Source: Streptomyces sp. JB150
Lineage (GTDB): Bacteria; Actinomycetota; Actinomycetes; Streptomycetales; Streptomycetaceae
Reading direction: 5' to 3'
Assembly: GCF_011193355.1 (NCBI RefSeq)
Contig: NZ_CP049780.1
Coordinates: forward strand, 4,291,085-4,355,084
DNA: 64,000 nt
Of the stretch, positions 54,127-63,274 are shown piece by piece (within the stretch, counting starts at the first letter, position 1; each line of letters opens with the position of its first letter). The notes under the pieces are model-generated. The model made no database searches. It worked only from the letters and a program-made list of their open reading frames with translations, and had not been told where the DNA came from. The position numbers and the translations under genes are program-made.

Positions 54127-56222
54127 CACGCACCCCCAGCGTGTTCGTCGTCGTCCTCGGGCAGCCCGAGCGGCCGTCCGGCGAGGGCGTCCTCGGGCCA
54201 CTCCCGGGAGGCCCGCCACAGCAGGGCGTTGCCCGCCGGGCGCAGATCGGACAGCTGCTCCAGCTCGAACCGCAGCCGGTCGCACACCGTCGCGTCGGGC
54301 AGGACCAGCGGGTCGGACAGCTGCCACACCGCGTGCAGCAGCCGCCGTACCCGCAGGTGCAGCGCCGGGTCGGTCACCCCGTCGGGCACCTGGTACGCCG
54401 CGTCGGTCCGCCCGAGCGCGACCGCCGCCCGCCGGTCGCCGCGCCCGGTGAAGTCGCGGCCGCGGTCGTCGTGGGCGTGGAAGTAGGGCGCGCCGGCGAC
54501 GAAGCGGAGGGTGGCGAGCCAGGTGCGGGTGTCCAGGACGGGGAACGCGTCGCGCAGGTAGCCGATGGCGGACCGGTCGGCGCCGAGGGCGAGCTGGTGG
54601 TACAGCCGGTAGCCGGCGCGCGCGGCGTCGCCGCCGCCGGGCCCGTAGTGCCGGATCAGCGTCTCGTGGGCCTGCCGCCAGCGCGCGTGGTCGGCGTCGA
54701 GGTGGTGCAGCCGCAGCAGCAGCAGGGTCCGGACGAAGGGGTCGCCGACGAACTGCCCGGCCGTGACCGGCATTCCCTCGTCGGCGAGCCGGGTCTGCAG
54801 GGAGCGGACGTCGGCGGGGCCGAAGTCGTCGGGGAGCAGGGCGTCGGCGAGGGCGCAGGCGGAGTCGTGGTCGTGGGCGGCGGCGAGGACGGTGAGTTCG
54901 CCGAGCCGGTCGGCGGGGACGAACCGGTCGAGGAGTTCCCGGTAGGCGGGCGCGCCCGGCTGGTCCTGGGCCAGGCGCACCTCGCCGGTGAGCAGTTCGG
55001 CCGGGGAGGCGGGGCCGGGCAGCCGCTGGGCGGCGGCCTCGGCGAGGACCGTGATGCCGAGCGGGTTGCCGCCGGTCAAGCGGTGGGTGGCGTGCGGCAG
55101 CTGGGGCGGCACGGGCAGCTCGCCGCAGGCGGCGCCGACGATGTGCAGGGTGTCGTCCGGGCCGAGCGGCGGCAGCGTCACCAGCAGGGCCCGCGAGGAG
55201 GGCGCCCCCGCGGCGGGCGTCCAGTCGGTGCGCCGGGCCAGCTCGGACAGCTCCCGCCGGACGGCGCTGCGCAGGAAGTCCCCGGTGCCGCGCAGCCCGG
55301 CGAAGAACACCACGTGGTCGGCGATGCCGTCGGCGCGGTCGCGCAGCACGGCGTCGGTCAGGCCGGGGCCGGGCGGGTGCTGCGCGTTGTCGAGGAGGAC
55401 GAGGGGCCGACCGATGCGCCGCATCCGGGGCAGGACGCCGGAGTAGGCGTCGGTGAGGTCGGCGAGCAGGGCGCGCACCAGGTAGCGCTCGGCGTGCAGC
55501 CGGGAGGTGCCGCCGGCCCGGAAGTGGCCGGAGAGCAGCATCAGTCCGCGCCGGGCGTGCCCGCCCGCGTTGGGATAGTCCTGGTACCAGAGCGAGGCCC
55601 GCTGGTGGCGGCGGTTGCCGAAGCCCTCGGACAGCGAGTCGAGGGTGGCCTCGATGGCCGCGGTGAGCAGCTGCCCGGTGCCGCTGACGGCGGTGACCAC
55701 GTTGGCGGCGACCCGCCCGGCCCACCGTCCGGCGAGCCCCGACAGCCAGGACCCGCTCTCGTTGAGCAGCAGGATCCGTTCGACCTCGCTGCGGATGCGC
55801 TCGGAGTCGGCGTCGTTCCAGCCGCCGGCGGCGACCGCGACCAGGCCCGACATCAGCCGCGGGAACGGGAGCCGCCCGGCCCCGGTGACCGGCGCGGCCA
55901 GTTGCTCGGCGACGACGAGCAGGGCCTGCGCGAGCGGCGACCAGGCCTCGCGGGGCCGTCCGGAGGGCGGCGCCGCGAACTCGGGGGCGGCGCAGTCGAC
56001 GAGCGCGACGGGCGTGTGCCCGCGGTAGGCGTCCCGCAGCTCCTCCAGCACGGCGCTCTTGCCGAGCCCGCGCGCCCCGGCGAGCACGACGAACGGCACG
56101 TCGCGCGGGTGCTCGACGGCCACCGCACGGTGCTGGTGCGGACGCAGCCCCACCAGCCGCGGGGCCAGACCTGGCGGATCCGTTCCGAACAGTGCCCCGC
56201 GCCCGTGCAACCGTCTGTGCAC
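54126..56222 (-). CDS. STAND-like AAA ATPase
   Basis: A 698-residue cytoplasmic ATPase. Walker A is G-A-R-G-L-G-K-S at 49-56; Walker B is P-L-V-L-L-D-N near 275. A later G-L-R-G-T-G-D-F sensor region and a large C-terminal helical part with R-H-Y-G-P-G follow. Its resemblance is to signal-transducing STAND ATPases, with no recognisable effector domain attached. GTG 56222 is preferred because GGGGGAGG is ideally placed; a TTG 11 codons earlier is unlikely. It is the first gene of a two-gene operon with the membrane-anchored binding-like protein. Confidence 0.75.
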   Translation of the reverse strand: MHRRLHGRGALFGTDPPGLAPRLVGLRPHQHRAVAVEHPRDVPFVVLAGARGLGKSAVLEELRDAYRGHTPVALVDCAAPEFAAPPSGRPREAWSPLAQALLVVAEQLAAPVTGAGRLPFPRLMSGLVAVAAGGWNDADSERIRSEVERILLLNESGSWLSGLAGRWAGRVAANVVTAVSGTGQLLTAAIEATLDSLSEGFGNRRHQRASLWYQDYPNAGGHARRGLMLLSGHFRAGGTSRLHAERYLVRALLADLTDAYSGVLPRMRRIGRPLVLLDNAQHPPGPGLTDAVLRDRADGIADHVVFFAGLRGTGDFLRSAVRRELSELARRTDWTPAAGAPSSRALLVTLPPLGPDDTLHIVGAACGELPVPPQLPHATHRLTGGNPLGITVLAEAAAQRLPGPASPAELLTGEVRLAQDQPGAPAYRELLDRFVPADRLGELTVLAAAHDHDSACALADALLPDDFGPADVRSLQTRLADEGMPVTAGQFVGDPFVRTLLLLRLHHLDADHARWRQAHETLIRHYGPGGGDAARAGYRLYHQLALGADRSAIGYLRDAFPVLDTRTWLATLRFVAGAPYFHAHDDRGRDFTGRGDRRAAVALGRTDAAYQVPDGVTDPALHLRVRRLLHAVWQLSDPLVLPDATVCDRLRFELEQLSDLRPAGNALLWRASREWPEDALAGRPLGLPEDDDEHAGGA

Positions 56223-56310
56223 CGCCGCACCTCCCCCGTCCGACGCGCTGCCCAACTCCAGGTTAAGGAGAGGGACTTGATTCGGACCAGGTCGCGTGGT
56301 GACCGTTGGG

Positions 56311-57453
56311 TCACGAAATCGCCGCGGCGCCGGACCGGCCGTGCACGGGGGAGGGCGCCGCAGCCCACCGGTGGGCGCCGCGGGTGAGGTAGGGGCGCTG
56401 ACGTGCCTGCCGGGACGGCGTGGGCACCCGGGGGTAGAGGCAGGCGTACAGCCGGGCCTCGTTGAGGGCGCGGGAGACCCCGTGCGCGGAGAGCGCGAAG
56501 AGGTCGCCGCCGCTGTCGCCGCCCGTGCGGTACCGCTCCACCAGTCCGCGGTGCATCAGCGCCCGCCACACCTCGGGCTCGGCCAGGTGCAGGGCGCGCT
56601 GTTCGGGCACGGCCTCGCCGTTCAGCAGGCGTACGGTCAGCCGCCACTGGCGGCTCGGCATCGCCTCCGACAGGAAGCGGGGCAGCGCGGAGGCGGCGGC
56701 GATCGCGGCGCGCTCGATGCGCTCGGACAGCAGCTCCGCCCGGACGCTGGCCCGGTCCATGTCGGTGCGGCTCTGCGCGTACGCGGCGGTCGCCCGTGCC
56801 AGCGCGCGTTCCTTGAGGTCGCCCCGGAGCCGGCCGATCTCGTGGTTGACGAGCCGGCACGTCATGCCGACGGGCCGGCGCAACAGCGCGGCGACCGTCT
56901 TCAGGTCGGGCTCGTCCACGTGGACGGCGGCCACCTGGAACTCCTCGTGTGCACGGGCGAACAGCGCGTCCAGCAGCCGGGTCAGCTCCGCGCGGCGGCG
57001 GACGGCCTCCGGGTGGGAGGTCAGGGCGCGGTGGACGGTCCGCACGTTGACGGAGAAGGCGGCTGCCAGCCGGTGCGGCACGGTTCCGTCGTGGCGGGCG
57101 GGCAGTTGGGCGAAGAGTTCCAGGTCCCGGTAGGTGGTGCGGCTGACGCCCAGGAAGTCGGCGGTCTCGGCCGCCGTCAGGCCGGCGGCCGCGCGCAGGT
57201 GCCGGATGCCGTTCTCCGCGTCCGAGGAGGGCGTGCACAGGTGGCGGGGCTGGATTCCGAAGACCTTCGCCAGCTGCTCGATCCGGCCGGGTTCCGGGAC
57301 GGAGGTGCCCTTCTCGTACGCGAGCACCCGCGACTTGGACGTGCCGAGCCGCCGGGCCAGTTCGGCCGAGCTGAGCAGCCGTCCGTCGACGCGGCGGCGC
57401 CTGCGGATGTCACGCAGTGCCTCGGGGTTGAAAGGAGCCGTGCCACGCGCCAT
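56311..57453 (-). CDS. Double-HTH XRE-family regulator
   Basis: A 380-residue protein with two helix-turn-helix motifs: S-A-E-L-A-R-R-L-G-T-S-K-S-R-V-L-A-Y-E-K-G near 28-48, and T-A-A-E-T-A-D-F-L-G-V-S-R-T-T-Y near 93-108. A long helical part follows, with R-H-D-G-T-V-P-H-R-L-A-A-A and R-L-V-N-H-E-I-G-R-L. ATG 57453 has GGAGGAG nine bases upstream. The gene is followed at 88 bp by the STAND-like operon on the same strand and may regulate it. Target unknown. Confidence 0.8.
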   Translation of the reverse strand: MARGTAPFNPEALRDIRRRRRVDGRLLSSAELARRLGTSKSRVLAYEKGTSVPEPGRIEQLAKVFGIQPRHLCTPSSDAENGIRHLRAAAGLTAAETADFLGVSRTTYRDLELFAQLPARHDGTVPHRLAAAFSVNVRTVHRALTSHPEAVRRRAELTRLLDALFARAHEEFQVAAVHVDEPDLKTVAALLRRPVGMTCRLVNHEIGRLRGDLKERALARATAAYAQSRTDMDRASVRAELLSERIERAAIAAASALPRFLSEAMPSRQWRLTVRLLNGEAVPEQRALHLAEPEVWRALMHRGLVERYRTGGDSGGDLFALSAHGVSRALNEARLYACLYPRVPTPSRQARQRPYLTRGAHRWAAAPSPVHGRSGAAAIS

Positions 57454-57819
57454 GGAATGCACTCCTCCGCTGTTTTCTCCGCGCACGGTGTGGGCCAACG
57501 GTACTGTTTAGGGTCGGCCACGGGCAGCCCGCGCTCAAGACGCGCTGAGCCGGGCGGGGGTGGCCGCCCAGGCCGGGGCGGGCGGTGGGTTCCGCCGGTA
57601 CCGTCTAAGGTTTGAGAGGGTTCTCGAAACAGCGCGGCGCACGGCAGTATCGGTGGCGCGCGACACGGGGGATCGCTGAGCTCCCGTGCTGTTCGACGCG
57701 TGAGTACGGATCTCCGGGTGCACAAACAAGTGGGCCCGCCCCCTGGCGATGTTGGCGCACCGGCCCAGGGGGGCGGACCCTGGCCGACCCGGCGACACGC
57801 GGCGGGTGAGGCGGCTACC
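57454..57819. other. Intergenic region with an operator-like repeat and a terminator
   Basis: No gene is supported in these 366 bp. TTTGAGA-GGG-TTCTCGAAA at 57611-57629 is a near-perfect inverted repeat. At 57732-57780 a large stem (GGGCCCGCCCCCTGG with its complement, one mismatch and one bulge) probably ends the small gene at 57820-57993. The region upstream of the XRE gene (TACTGTTTAGGG at 57502-57513) is A/T-rich enough for a promoter. Confidence 0.45.
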
Positions 57820-57993
57820 TCATCCGCCGCACCCACGCAGCAGCTCGGCCAGGCCGATCGTGACGCCGGCGGCGTTGACGATCAGCTGGACCCGCTGCAT
57901 GCGTAAGCGCGGACCGCCAGGTTGATCCGGCTCCTCGGGGCCGGTCGGGTCGGGTGGTTCACCCGGCTCCGGCTCGGTCTCGGAAGTGGCCAT
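57820..57993 (-). CDS. Small protein of unknown function (57 aa)
   Basis: The first half is acidic and Pro-rich (E-P-E-P-G-E-P-P-D-P, then G-P-E-E-P-D-Q-P). The second half reads R-M-Q-R-V-Q-L-I-V-N-A-A-G-V-T-I-G-L, an amphipathic or weakly hydrophobic helix. AAAGGAGAG stands about ten bases before ATG 57993, one of the best ribosome-binding sites in the window, and a hairpin follows the stop. These signals make a real gene likely. I recognise no family; a peripheral membrane peptide is possible. Confidence 0.6.
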   Translation of the reverse strand: MATSETEPEPGEPPDPTGPEEPDQPGGPRLRMQRVQLIVNAAGVTIGLAELLRGCGG

Positions 57994-58390
57994 GATTGGA
58001 TCACTCTCCTTTCCTCGGATGCACGCTCGTAGGCAGGTGTTGCCTACAGGCGTGGACCCGGGAAGGAGATGCGACAACCATACCGACTCGCTCGTGGCTT
58101 CCCGTGACGCTCTTCGAACAGACAGTGCACAGATTCATATGCGAACGGTCGGGTCTTTGCGGAACCCGAACTCCGCTTCGCCGGGGCCGCCGTTGCCGGC
58201 CTGCGGCGGGTGGTCATCTGTGCAGATCGGAAGGGGTTGCACAGGGGTGCGGGCGGTCGCGGCACCCGCAACGAGACCGCTCCGGCAAGGACACTGACGG
58301 GGCGTCAACGCGCCTGTGACATGCGCCACATTGACCGTCCCCGTGAGTCAACTGCCTTGGCCTACTCACCAGTAGGCACCCGGTGCCGTT
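57994..58390. other. Gap without recognisable gene
   Basis: 397 bp between the small gene and the 3' end of the MerR gene. It has a higher A/T content than its surroundings (for example ACAGATTCATATGCG near 58129-58143) and several short frames with poor codon bias. An imperfect inverted repeat CTAC-N6-GTAG lies at 58362-58375. I see no coding signal, RNA gene or attachment site. Confidence 0.4.
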
Positions 58391-59200
58391 TCACCGCCCC
58401 GCACGTCGGTCTCCTGTCGACGTCCCGGCCGCGCCGAGCGGGTCCGGGCCGTCGAGCTGGTCGAGCTGGTCGAGCCGGTCGAGGCAGTCGAGGTAGTCGT
58501 GAAGGCGGCCCGCGCCCCGGAGCATGGCCCGGGTGCGGGCCGTCAGCGTCTCGCCGCGCGCCGCGACCGCCGCCCGCAGCGCCTCGGTGCTGCCCTCCCG
58601 GCGCAGCCCCTCCAGCACCGGCCGGATCCGGTCGATCGGGTGGTGGCCGCGGCGCAGCGTGTGCACGAGCCGCGCGTCCCGCACGTCGACGGGCCGGTAC
58701 AGCCGGTACCCGGTGCCGCGCTCCCGCTCCGGCACGATCAGCCCGGCCGCCTCCCACACCCGCAGCGCGGACGGCCGTACGCCGAGCAGCGCGGCGACCT
58801 CGCCGACGCGCAGCCCGCCGTGGGGCGGCCCGGCCGGCTTCCGTTCCGCCGGCGTCTCCAGCGTCTCCAGCGTCTCCAGCGCCTCGCGCGCCGCCTCCAG
58901 GGTGGCGCGCTCGGCGTGCAGCGCGGCGTGCGCGGCGTCGACCAGCGCGAGCGCGCCGGGTACGTCACCGGCGTGCACGGTCTGCATGATCCGGGCCGCC
59001 CCGGTCGTGCCGTACCCCTTCGACAGCGCCCGGTAGGCCAGCAGCGCCTCCCGGTGGACCGGCGCGAAGACGCGGTAGCCGGACTCGGTGCGCTCGGCCG
59101 GCGGCAGCACCCCGGCGTCCTCGTAGTTGCGGATCTGCTGGGCCGAGACCCCGGCGAGCCGGGCCAGGTCCACCGGCCGCAGCCGCTTGCTCTCCCTCAC
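58391..59200 (-). CDS. MerR-family regulator with two MerR DNA-binding domains
   Basis: A 269-residue protein with a duplicated MerR head. The first domain (8-75) has [21 protein letters not shown]. The second (about 130-200) has [23 protein letters not shown]. They are joined by a helical stretch with E-T-L-E-T-L-E-T repeats. No metal-binding cysteine is present, so a drug or organic ligand is more likely. The C-terminus has [10 protein letters not shown] repeats from tandem 9-bp units. It is divergent from the UvrA-like gene across 80 bp and is its probable regulator. Confidence 0.85.
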   Translation of the reverse strand: MRESKRLRPVDLARLAGVSAQQIRNYEDAGVLPPAERTESGYRVFAPVHREALLAYRALSKGYGTTGAARIMQTVHAGDVPGALALVDAAHAALHAERATLEAAREALETLETLETPAERKPAGPPHGGLRVGEVAALLGVRPSALRVWEAAGLIVPERERGTGYRLYRPVDVRDARLVHTLRRGHHPIDRIRPVLEGLRREGSTEALRAAVAARGETLTARTRAMLRGAGRLHDYLDCLDRLDQLDQLDGPDPLGAAGTSTGDRRAGR

Positions 59201-59280
59201 GGATTTGAAGCTTACGCGGCCCCTCCCCGCTTCCTGCCATGCAAAGTCCCAACAGGAGCTTCAATGAAACACTCGAAGCC

Positions 59281-61716
59281 ATGGCCGACTCCCTGCGCGT
59301 CACAGGTGCCCGTCTCCACAACCTCAAGAACGTCTCCCTGACCCTGCCCAAGAACAAGCTGGTCGTCCTGACCGGCCTGTCCGGCTCCGGGAAGTCCACG
59401 CTCGCCTTCGACACCCTCCACCGGGAGGGACAGCGGCAGTACCTGGAGTCGCTGGGCGTGGTCACCGGGCTCGTCAGCAAGCCCGCCGTCGACTCCATCA
59501 CCGGGCTGTCCCCGTCCATCAGCGTCGACCAGCACCACACCAACCGCAGCCCGCGCTCCACGGTCGGCACGGTCACCGAGGTCTTCACCTACCTGCGCCT
59601 GCTGTGGTCGAGGATCGGCGTCCGCCCCTGCCCGTCCTGCGGGGAGCGTGTCCCGCCCGCCCACTCCTTCGCCCACGACGAGGACGCCGAGCCCGGCCAC
59701 ACCCCCTGCCCGCACTGCGCCGCGCCCGTCCCCGAGCCGGTCATGGGCTCGTTCTCCTTCAACAAGCCGGCCGGGGCCTGCCCCGAGTGCACCGGACTCG
59801 GCGAGGTGATCCGCGCCGACGTCCGGCAACTGGTCGACGAGGAGCGGTCGGTCGCGGGCGGCGCGGTGCTCGGCTGGCACCCGAAGGTCACCGAGCGCAA
59901 CGTGGCCGTGCTGCGGGCCGCCGCCGAACACTACGGCCTGGCCTTCTCGGCGAACACCCCGATCCGCCAACTCGCGCCGTTCACCCGCTCGTTGCTGCTG
60001 TACGGCGTGGAGTCCGACGAGTTCCGCCGCCACTTCCCGGACACCGCGCCGCCCGCCACGGTCACGGCCGGCCGCTTCGAAGGCGTCGTCACGGCGGTCC
60101 TGCGCCGCTACGCCGAACGCATCGACGACACCGACTACCGCGAGAAGACCGAACGCGTACTGCTGAAGGAGCCGTGCGGCGCCTGCGCGGGCACCCGGCT
60201 GCGCCCGGAGAGCCGGGCCGTCACCGTGCACGGACTCGGCATCGTCGACGCGTGCCGCCTGCCGCTGACCGAACTCGCCGCCTGGCTCGCCGGACTCCGG
60301 CAGCGCTCCACGCCCGACGAGTGGCTGTTCGCCGAGCCCGTCGTCGCCGACCTCACCGAGCGCGTGCGCCGCCTGGTCGACGTCGGCGTCGGCTACCTCA
60401 CCCTGGAGCAGCCCACCCCCAGCCTGTCCGCGGGCGAGACCCAGCGGTTGCGCCTCGCCGCCCTCCTCGGCTCCGGCCTGACGGGCGTGCTCTACGTCCT
60501 GGACGAGCCGACCATCGGCCTGCACCCGTCGGACACGGCCCGCCTGATCGACGTCCTGCGCCGGCTGCGCGACCTCGGCAACACGGTGCTGGTCATCGAG
60601 CACGACCTGGAGGTGCTGCGCGCCGCCGACCACGTCGTCGACATCGGCCCCGGCGCGGGCCGCGACGGCGGCCGGGTGGTCGCCCAGGGCACCCCCGAGG
60701 AGGTCGCCCGCACCGAGGACTCGGTGACCGGCGCCTACCTGTCCGGACGGCTCCCCGCACCGGCCTCCCGGCGGCGCGGGGACGCGGACCGCGCCCTGGT
60801 CGTGCGGGGCGCGCGCGAGCACAACCTCAAGGACCTCACCGTACGCATCCCGCTCGGCCGCCTGGTCACGCTCACCGGCCCCTCCGGCTCCGGCAAGTCG
60901 ACCCTGCTGCTGGACATCGTGGACCGCGCCGCCCGCCGCCGCTTCCACGGCGCCGCCACCCTGCCCGGCGCGCACGACGGCATCGACGGCTGGGAACACC
61001 TGGGCAAGGTCGTCACCATCGACCAGGAGCCGATCAGCCGCGTCCCGCGCTCCAACGCGGCCACCTACTCGGAGGCTTTCACCCCGATCCGCGAGGCGTT
61101 CGCGGCGGCCTCGGGCGGCCGGCTGACCCCCGGCCACTTCTCCTTCAACGTGCCCGGAGGCCGCTGCGAGCGCTGCGAGGGCGCGGGCGTGCTGACCGTG
61201 CACATGCACTTCCTGCCCGCCGTGGAGGTCCGCTGCCCCGCCTGCCAGGGCCGCCGCTTCCGCGACGAGGTGCTGTCCGTGCGCTACGACGGCCACGACA
61301 TCTCCGAGGTCCTGGAGGCGACCGTCGACGAGGCGCTGGCACTCTTCGCCGACGTCCCGGCGGTCGCCGGCCGCCTGCGCCGCATGGCGGACGTCGGCCT
61401 CGGCTACCTCCCGCTGGGCCAGCCCGCGACCACCCTCTCCGGCGGCGAGGCCCAGCGCATCAAACTCGCCAAGGAACTGGGCCGCAGGCCCGCCGCCCGC
61501 ACCCTGTACCTCCTCGACGAACCCACCACCGGCCTGCACGCCGCCGACACCGCCCGCCTCCTGGACGTCCTCCAGCGTCTGGTCGACGCGGGCCACTCCG
61601 TCGTCACCATCGAACACAACGAGGACGTGGCCCGCGCCTCCGACTGGCTGATCGAACTCGGCCCGGAGGGCGGCGCGGGGGGCGGCCAACTCGTGTCCGA
61701 GGGCCGCCCGGGGTGA
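59281..61716 (+). CDS. UvrA-like ABC ATPase (UvrA2/drug-resistance type)
   Basis: An 811-residue duplicated ABC ATPase of the UvrA family, shorter than canonical UvrA (about 950). Walker A sites G-L-S-G-S-G-K-S at 32-39 and G-P-S-G-S-G-K-S near 535; signature motifs L-S-A-G-E-T-Q-R-L and [13 protein letters not shown] near both. C-P-S-C...C-P-H-C and C-E-R-C...C-P-A-C zinc modules are kept. The UvrB-contact domain seems reduced. Related proteins (DrrC, UvrA2) protect against DNA-binding drugs. ATG 59281 was chosen over 59239 because the fold begins directly after it; neither has a strong Shine-Dalgarno. It is paired with a divergent MerR regulator. Confidence 0.88.
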   Translation: MADSLRVTGARLHNLKNVSLTLPKNKLVVLTGLSGSGKSTLAFDTLHREGQRQYLESLGVVTGLVSKPAVDSITGLSPSISVDQHHTNRSPRSTVGTVTEVFTYLRLLWSRIGVRPCPSCGERVPPAHSFAHDEDAEPGHTPCPHCAAPVPEPVMGSFSFNKPAGACPECTGLGEVIRADVRQLVDEERSVAGGAVLGWHPKVTERNVAVLRAAAEHYGLAFSANTPIRQLAPFTRSLLLYGVESDEFRRHFPDTAPPATVTAGRFEGVVTAVLRRYAERIDDTDYREKTERVLLKEPCGACAGTRLRPESRAVTVHGLGIVDACRLPLTELAAWLAGLRQRSTPDEWLFAEPVVADLTERVRRLVDVGVGYLTLEQPTPSLSAGETQRLRLAALLGSGLTGVLYVLDEPTIGLHPSDTARLIDVLRRLRDLGNTVLVIEHDLEVLRAADHVVDIGPGAGRDGGRVVAQGTPEEVARTEDSVTGAYLSGRLPAPASRRRGDADRALVVRGAREHNLKDLTVRIPLGRLVTLTGPSGSGKSTLLLDIVDRAARRRFHGAATLPGAHDGIDGWEHLGKVVTIDQEPISRVPRSNAATYSEAFTPIREAFAAASGGRLTPGHFSFNVPGGRCERCEGAGVLTVHMHFLPAVEVRCPACQGRRFRDEVLSVRYDGHDISEVLEATVDEALALFADVPAVAGRLRRMADVGLGYLPLGQPATTLSGGEAQRIKLAKELGRRPAARTLYLLDEPTTGLHAADTARLLDVLQRLVDAGHSVVTIEHNEDVARASDWLIELGPEGGAGGGQLVSEGRPG

Positions 61717-61719
61717 GGC

Positions 61720-62145
61720 TCACTGCCGCTCCAGTACGGCGTAGTCCGCGAACGTGCGGCGGTAGCGCAGGTGCCGGGTGTCCTGGGTGTGCCTGCGCTG
61801 CCACTCCTCGACGTCCGCCGGGTGCGCGAACGGGCCCGAGGCCGCCCCGCACTCCGTCTCGTCCCCGGACACGCAGTACGCCTCGTACTCCGGCTGCGCG
61901 GACGGGTCCTGGACGATCGAGTACGGCACGTATCGGAAGAGCCGCCGGCCCGTCGACCGCTCGTTCACCGCGCGCACCCCGGCGGCCAGGCGTTCCTCCT
62001 GCGTCGCCGGTCTGATCCTCGCCGGGTCCGCCTCCCACTCCCGGCCGCCGCCCACGGGGCGCAGCAGGGCGTAAGGGCCCAGCCTGGCCTGGAATGCGCC
62101 CACCCTGCGCGTCTGGGGGTCGTAGACGAGCGTTCCCGGTTCCAT
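61720..62145 (-). CDS. DUF7848-like actinobacterial protein
   Basis: A 141-residue protein. Residues 1-55 (G-T-L-V-Y-D-P-Q-T-R-R-V-G) look like a small beta domain. Residues 75-141 carry C-V-S-G-D-E-T-E-C-G-A, then E-E-W-Q-R-R-H-T-Q-D-T-R-H, a pattern I associate with DUF7848 proteins that accompany XRE/DUF397 loci. Cys and His could bind zinc. ATG 62145 has AAAGG nine bases upstream. It is divergent from the second HTH/DUF397 pair and convergent with the UvrA-like gene (3-bp gap). Function unknown. Confidence 0.65.
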   Translation of the reverse strand: MEPGTLVYDPQTRRVGAFQARLGPYALLRPVGGGREWEADPARIRPATQEERLAAGVRAVNERSTGRRLFRYVPYSIVQDPSAQPEYEAYCVSGDETECGAASGPFAHPADVEEWQRRHTQDTRHLRYRRTFADYAVLERQ

Positions 62146-62250
62146 TCCCGCACCTTTCGTCACTCTGGGTGTACCGAGCGTCGCGCAGGGGAATGGCCCG
62201 TATCAACGCGGAGCGCGTGCGACTGGGTGTTTGTCACGGAGGGGGAACCT

Positions 62251-63213
62251 GTGACCAGGCGGAACGCGGAAGGGGCCTCCGGCGCGACCAGTGCCGAGAT
62301 GTTCGGCGAAGTGCTGCGTCACTTCCGGGAGATGGCCGGACTGACCCAGGAGGGCCTGGCGCGAGAGATCCCGTGCGACCGGTCCCATGTGGCGAGGGTG
62401 GAGGCGGGGACGCGGGTGCCGCAGGACACGTTCGCGAAGAAGTGCGACGAAGTGCTGGGTACGGGTGGGGTGTTGCTGCGGTTGTGGGGAAGGGTGGACT
62501 GGTATCCGCAAGTGCAGCACCCCGATTGGTTCAGGCGCAGGGCTGACATGGAGGCCCAGGCGGTCAAGCTGTACGAGTACCAGGAAATGGTCGTGCCCGG
62601 CTTGCTGCAATCAGCCCATTACGCACGGGCGTTGCTCTCCCAGAAGGCCGACGGCGAACTGCTCGAGGAACGAGTCCGTGCCCGACTGAGCAGGCAGCAA
62701 CGGTTTCTCGCCCAGGACGGGCCGATGTACATCGCCGTGCTGGACGAGAGCTGCCTGCGTCAGCGCGTGGGCAACCCCGCCGTGATGCGCGACCAGTGCG
62801 CACACCTTCTGCGGCTCGGGCAGCGCCCCAACATCCGTCTCCAGGTTGCCCCGTCCGGTCGTTACGACCTTGTCCGCCCCAACAGTTCCATCTCCCTGAT
62901 CACCATGCCCGACGGTGAGCAGTGGCTCTACACAGAGATGCTGAGCCGCGGCTACTTCACCAACGATCCGGAGGCCTACGCCCGGCAGAGCCGAACCTAT
63001 GATGTGCTCAGGGCTGACGTACCGTCCGCCCGGGAGTCCGCTGCGTTGATCAGCGAGGCGATGGAAGGGTACGAGCGCGACCATGAGCAGTCACGACTTC
63101 AGCACCGTTTCCTGGATCAAGAGCAGCTACAGCGCCAACGACGCCGGCAACTGCGTCGAAGTGGCCCCCGGATTCCCCGGCGCCGTCCCCGTCCGCGACA
63201 GCAAGAACCCTGA
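62251..63213 (+). CDS. Scr1-family XRE/HTH regulator
   Basis: A 320-residue regulator. The XRE helix-turn-helix lies near 28-80 (G-L-T-Q-E-G-L-A-R-E-I, then S-H-V-A-R-V-E-A-G-T-R-V-P), followed by the Scr1 domain (V-V-P-G-L-L-Q-S-A-H-Y-A-R-A-L-L; I-R-L-Q-V-A-P-S-G-R-Y). GTG 62251 has GGAGGGG just ahead. Family members usually end at an ATGA overlap with the DUF397 gene. Here no stop is met, so the frame runs 131 bases into DUF397 and adds about 43 Arg/Gln-rich residues. This C-terminus may be abnormal but the conserved part is complete. Confidence 0.82.
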   Translation: MTRRNAEGASGATSAEMFGEVLRHFREMAGLTQEGLAREIPCDRSHVARVEAGTRVPQDTFAKKCDEVLGTGGVLLRLWGRVDWYPQVQHPDWFRRRADMEAQAVKLYEYQEMVVPGLLQSAHYARALLSQKADGELLEERVRARLSRQQRFLAQDGPMYIAVLDESCLRQRVGNPAVMRDQCAHLLRLGQRPNIRLQVAPSGRYDLVRPNSSISLITMPDGEQWLYTEMLSRGYFTNDPEAYARQSRTYDVLRADVPSARESAALISEAMEGYERDHEQSRLQHRFLDQEQLQRQRRRQLRRSGPRIPRRRPRPRQQEP

Positions 63214-63274
63214 CGGCGCCGTGCTGGTCTTCCAGCGGAGCGCCTGGGCGCAGTTCACCGCGTCGCTCGGATGA
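63083..63274 (+). CDS. DUF397 domain protein
   Basis: A 63-residue DUF397 protein with all hallmarks: W-I-K-S-S-Y-S near residue 11, N-C-V-E-V near 23, V-R-D-S-K-N-P-D-G near 37. It starts inside the HTH gene (ATG 63083) and shares 131 bases with that gene's run-on end in another frame. Its 3' end overlaps the convergent MFS gene by 20 bp. Partner of the HTH regulator by family precedent. Confidence 0.88.
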   Translation: MSSHDFSTVSWIKSSYSANDAGNCVEVAPGFPGAVPVRDSKNPDGAVLVFQRSAWAQFTASLG

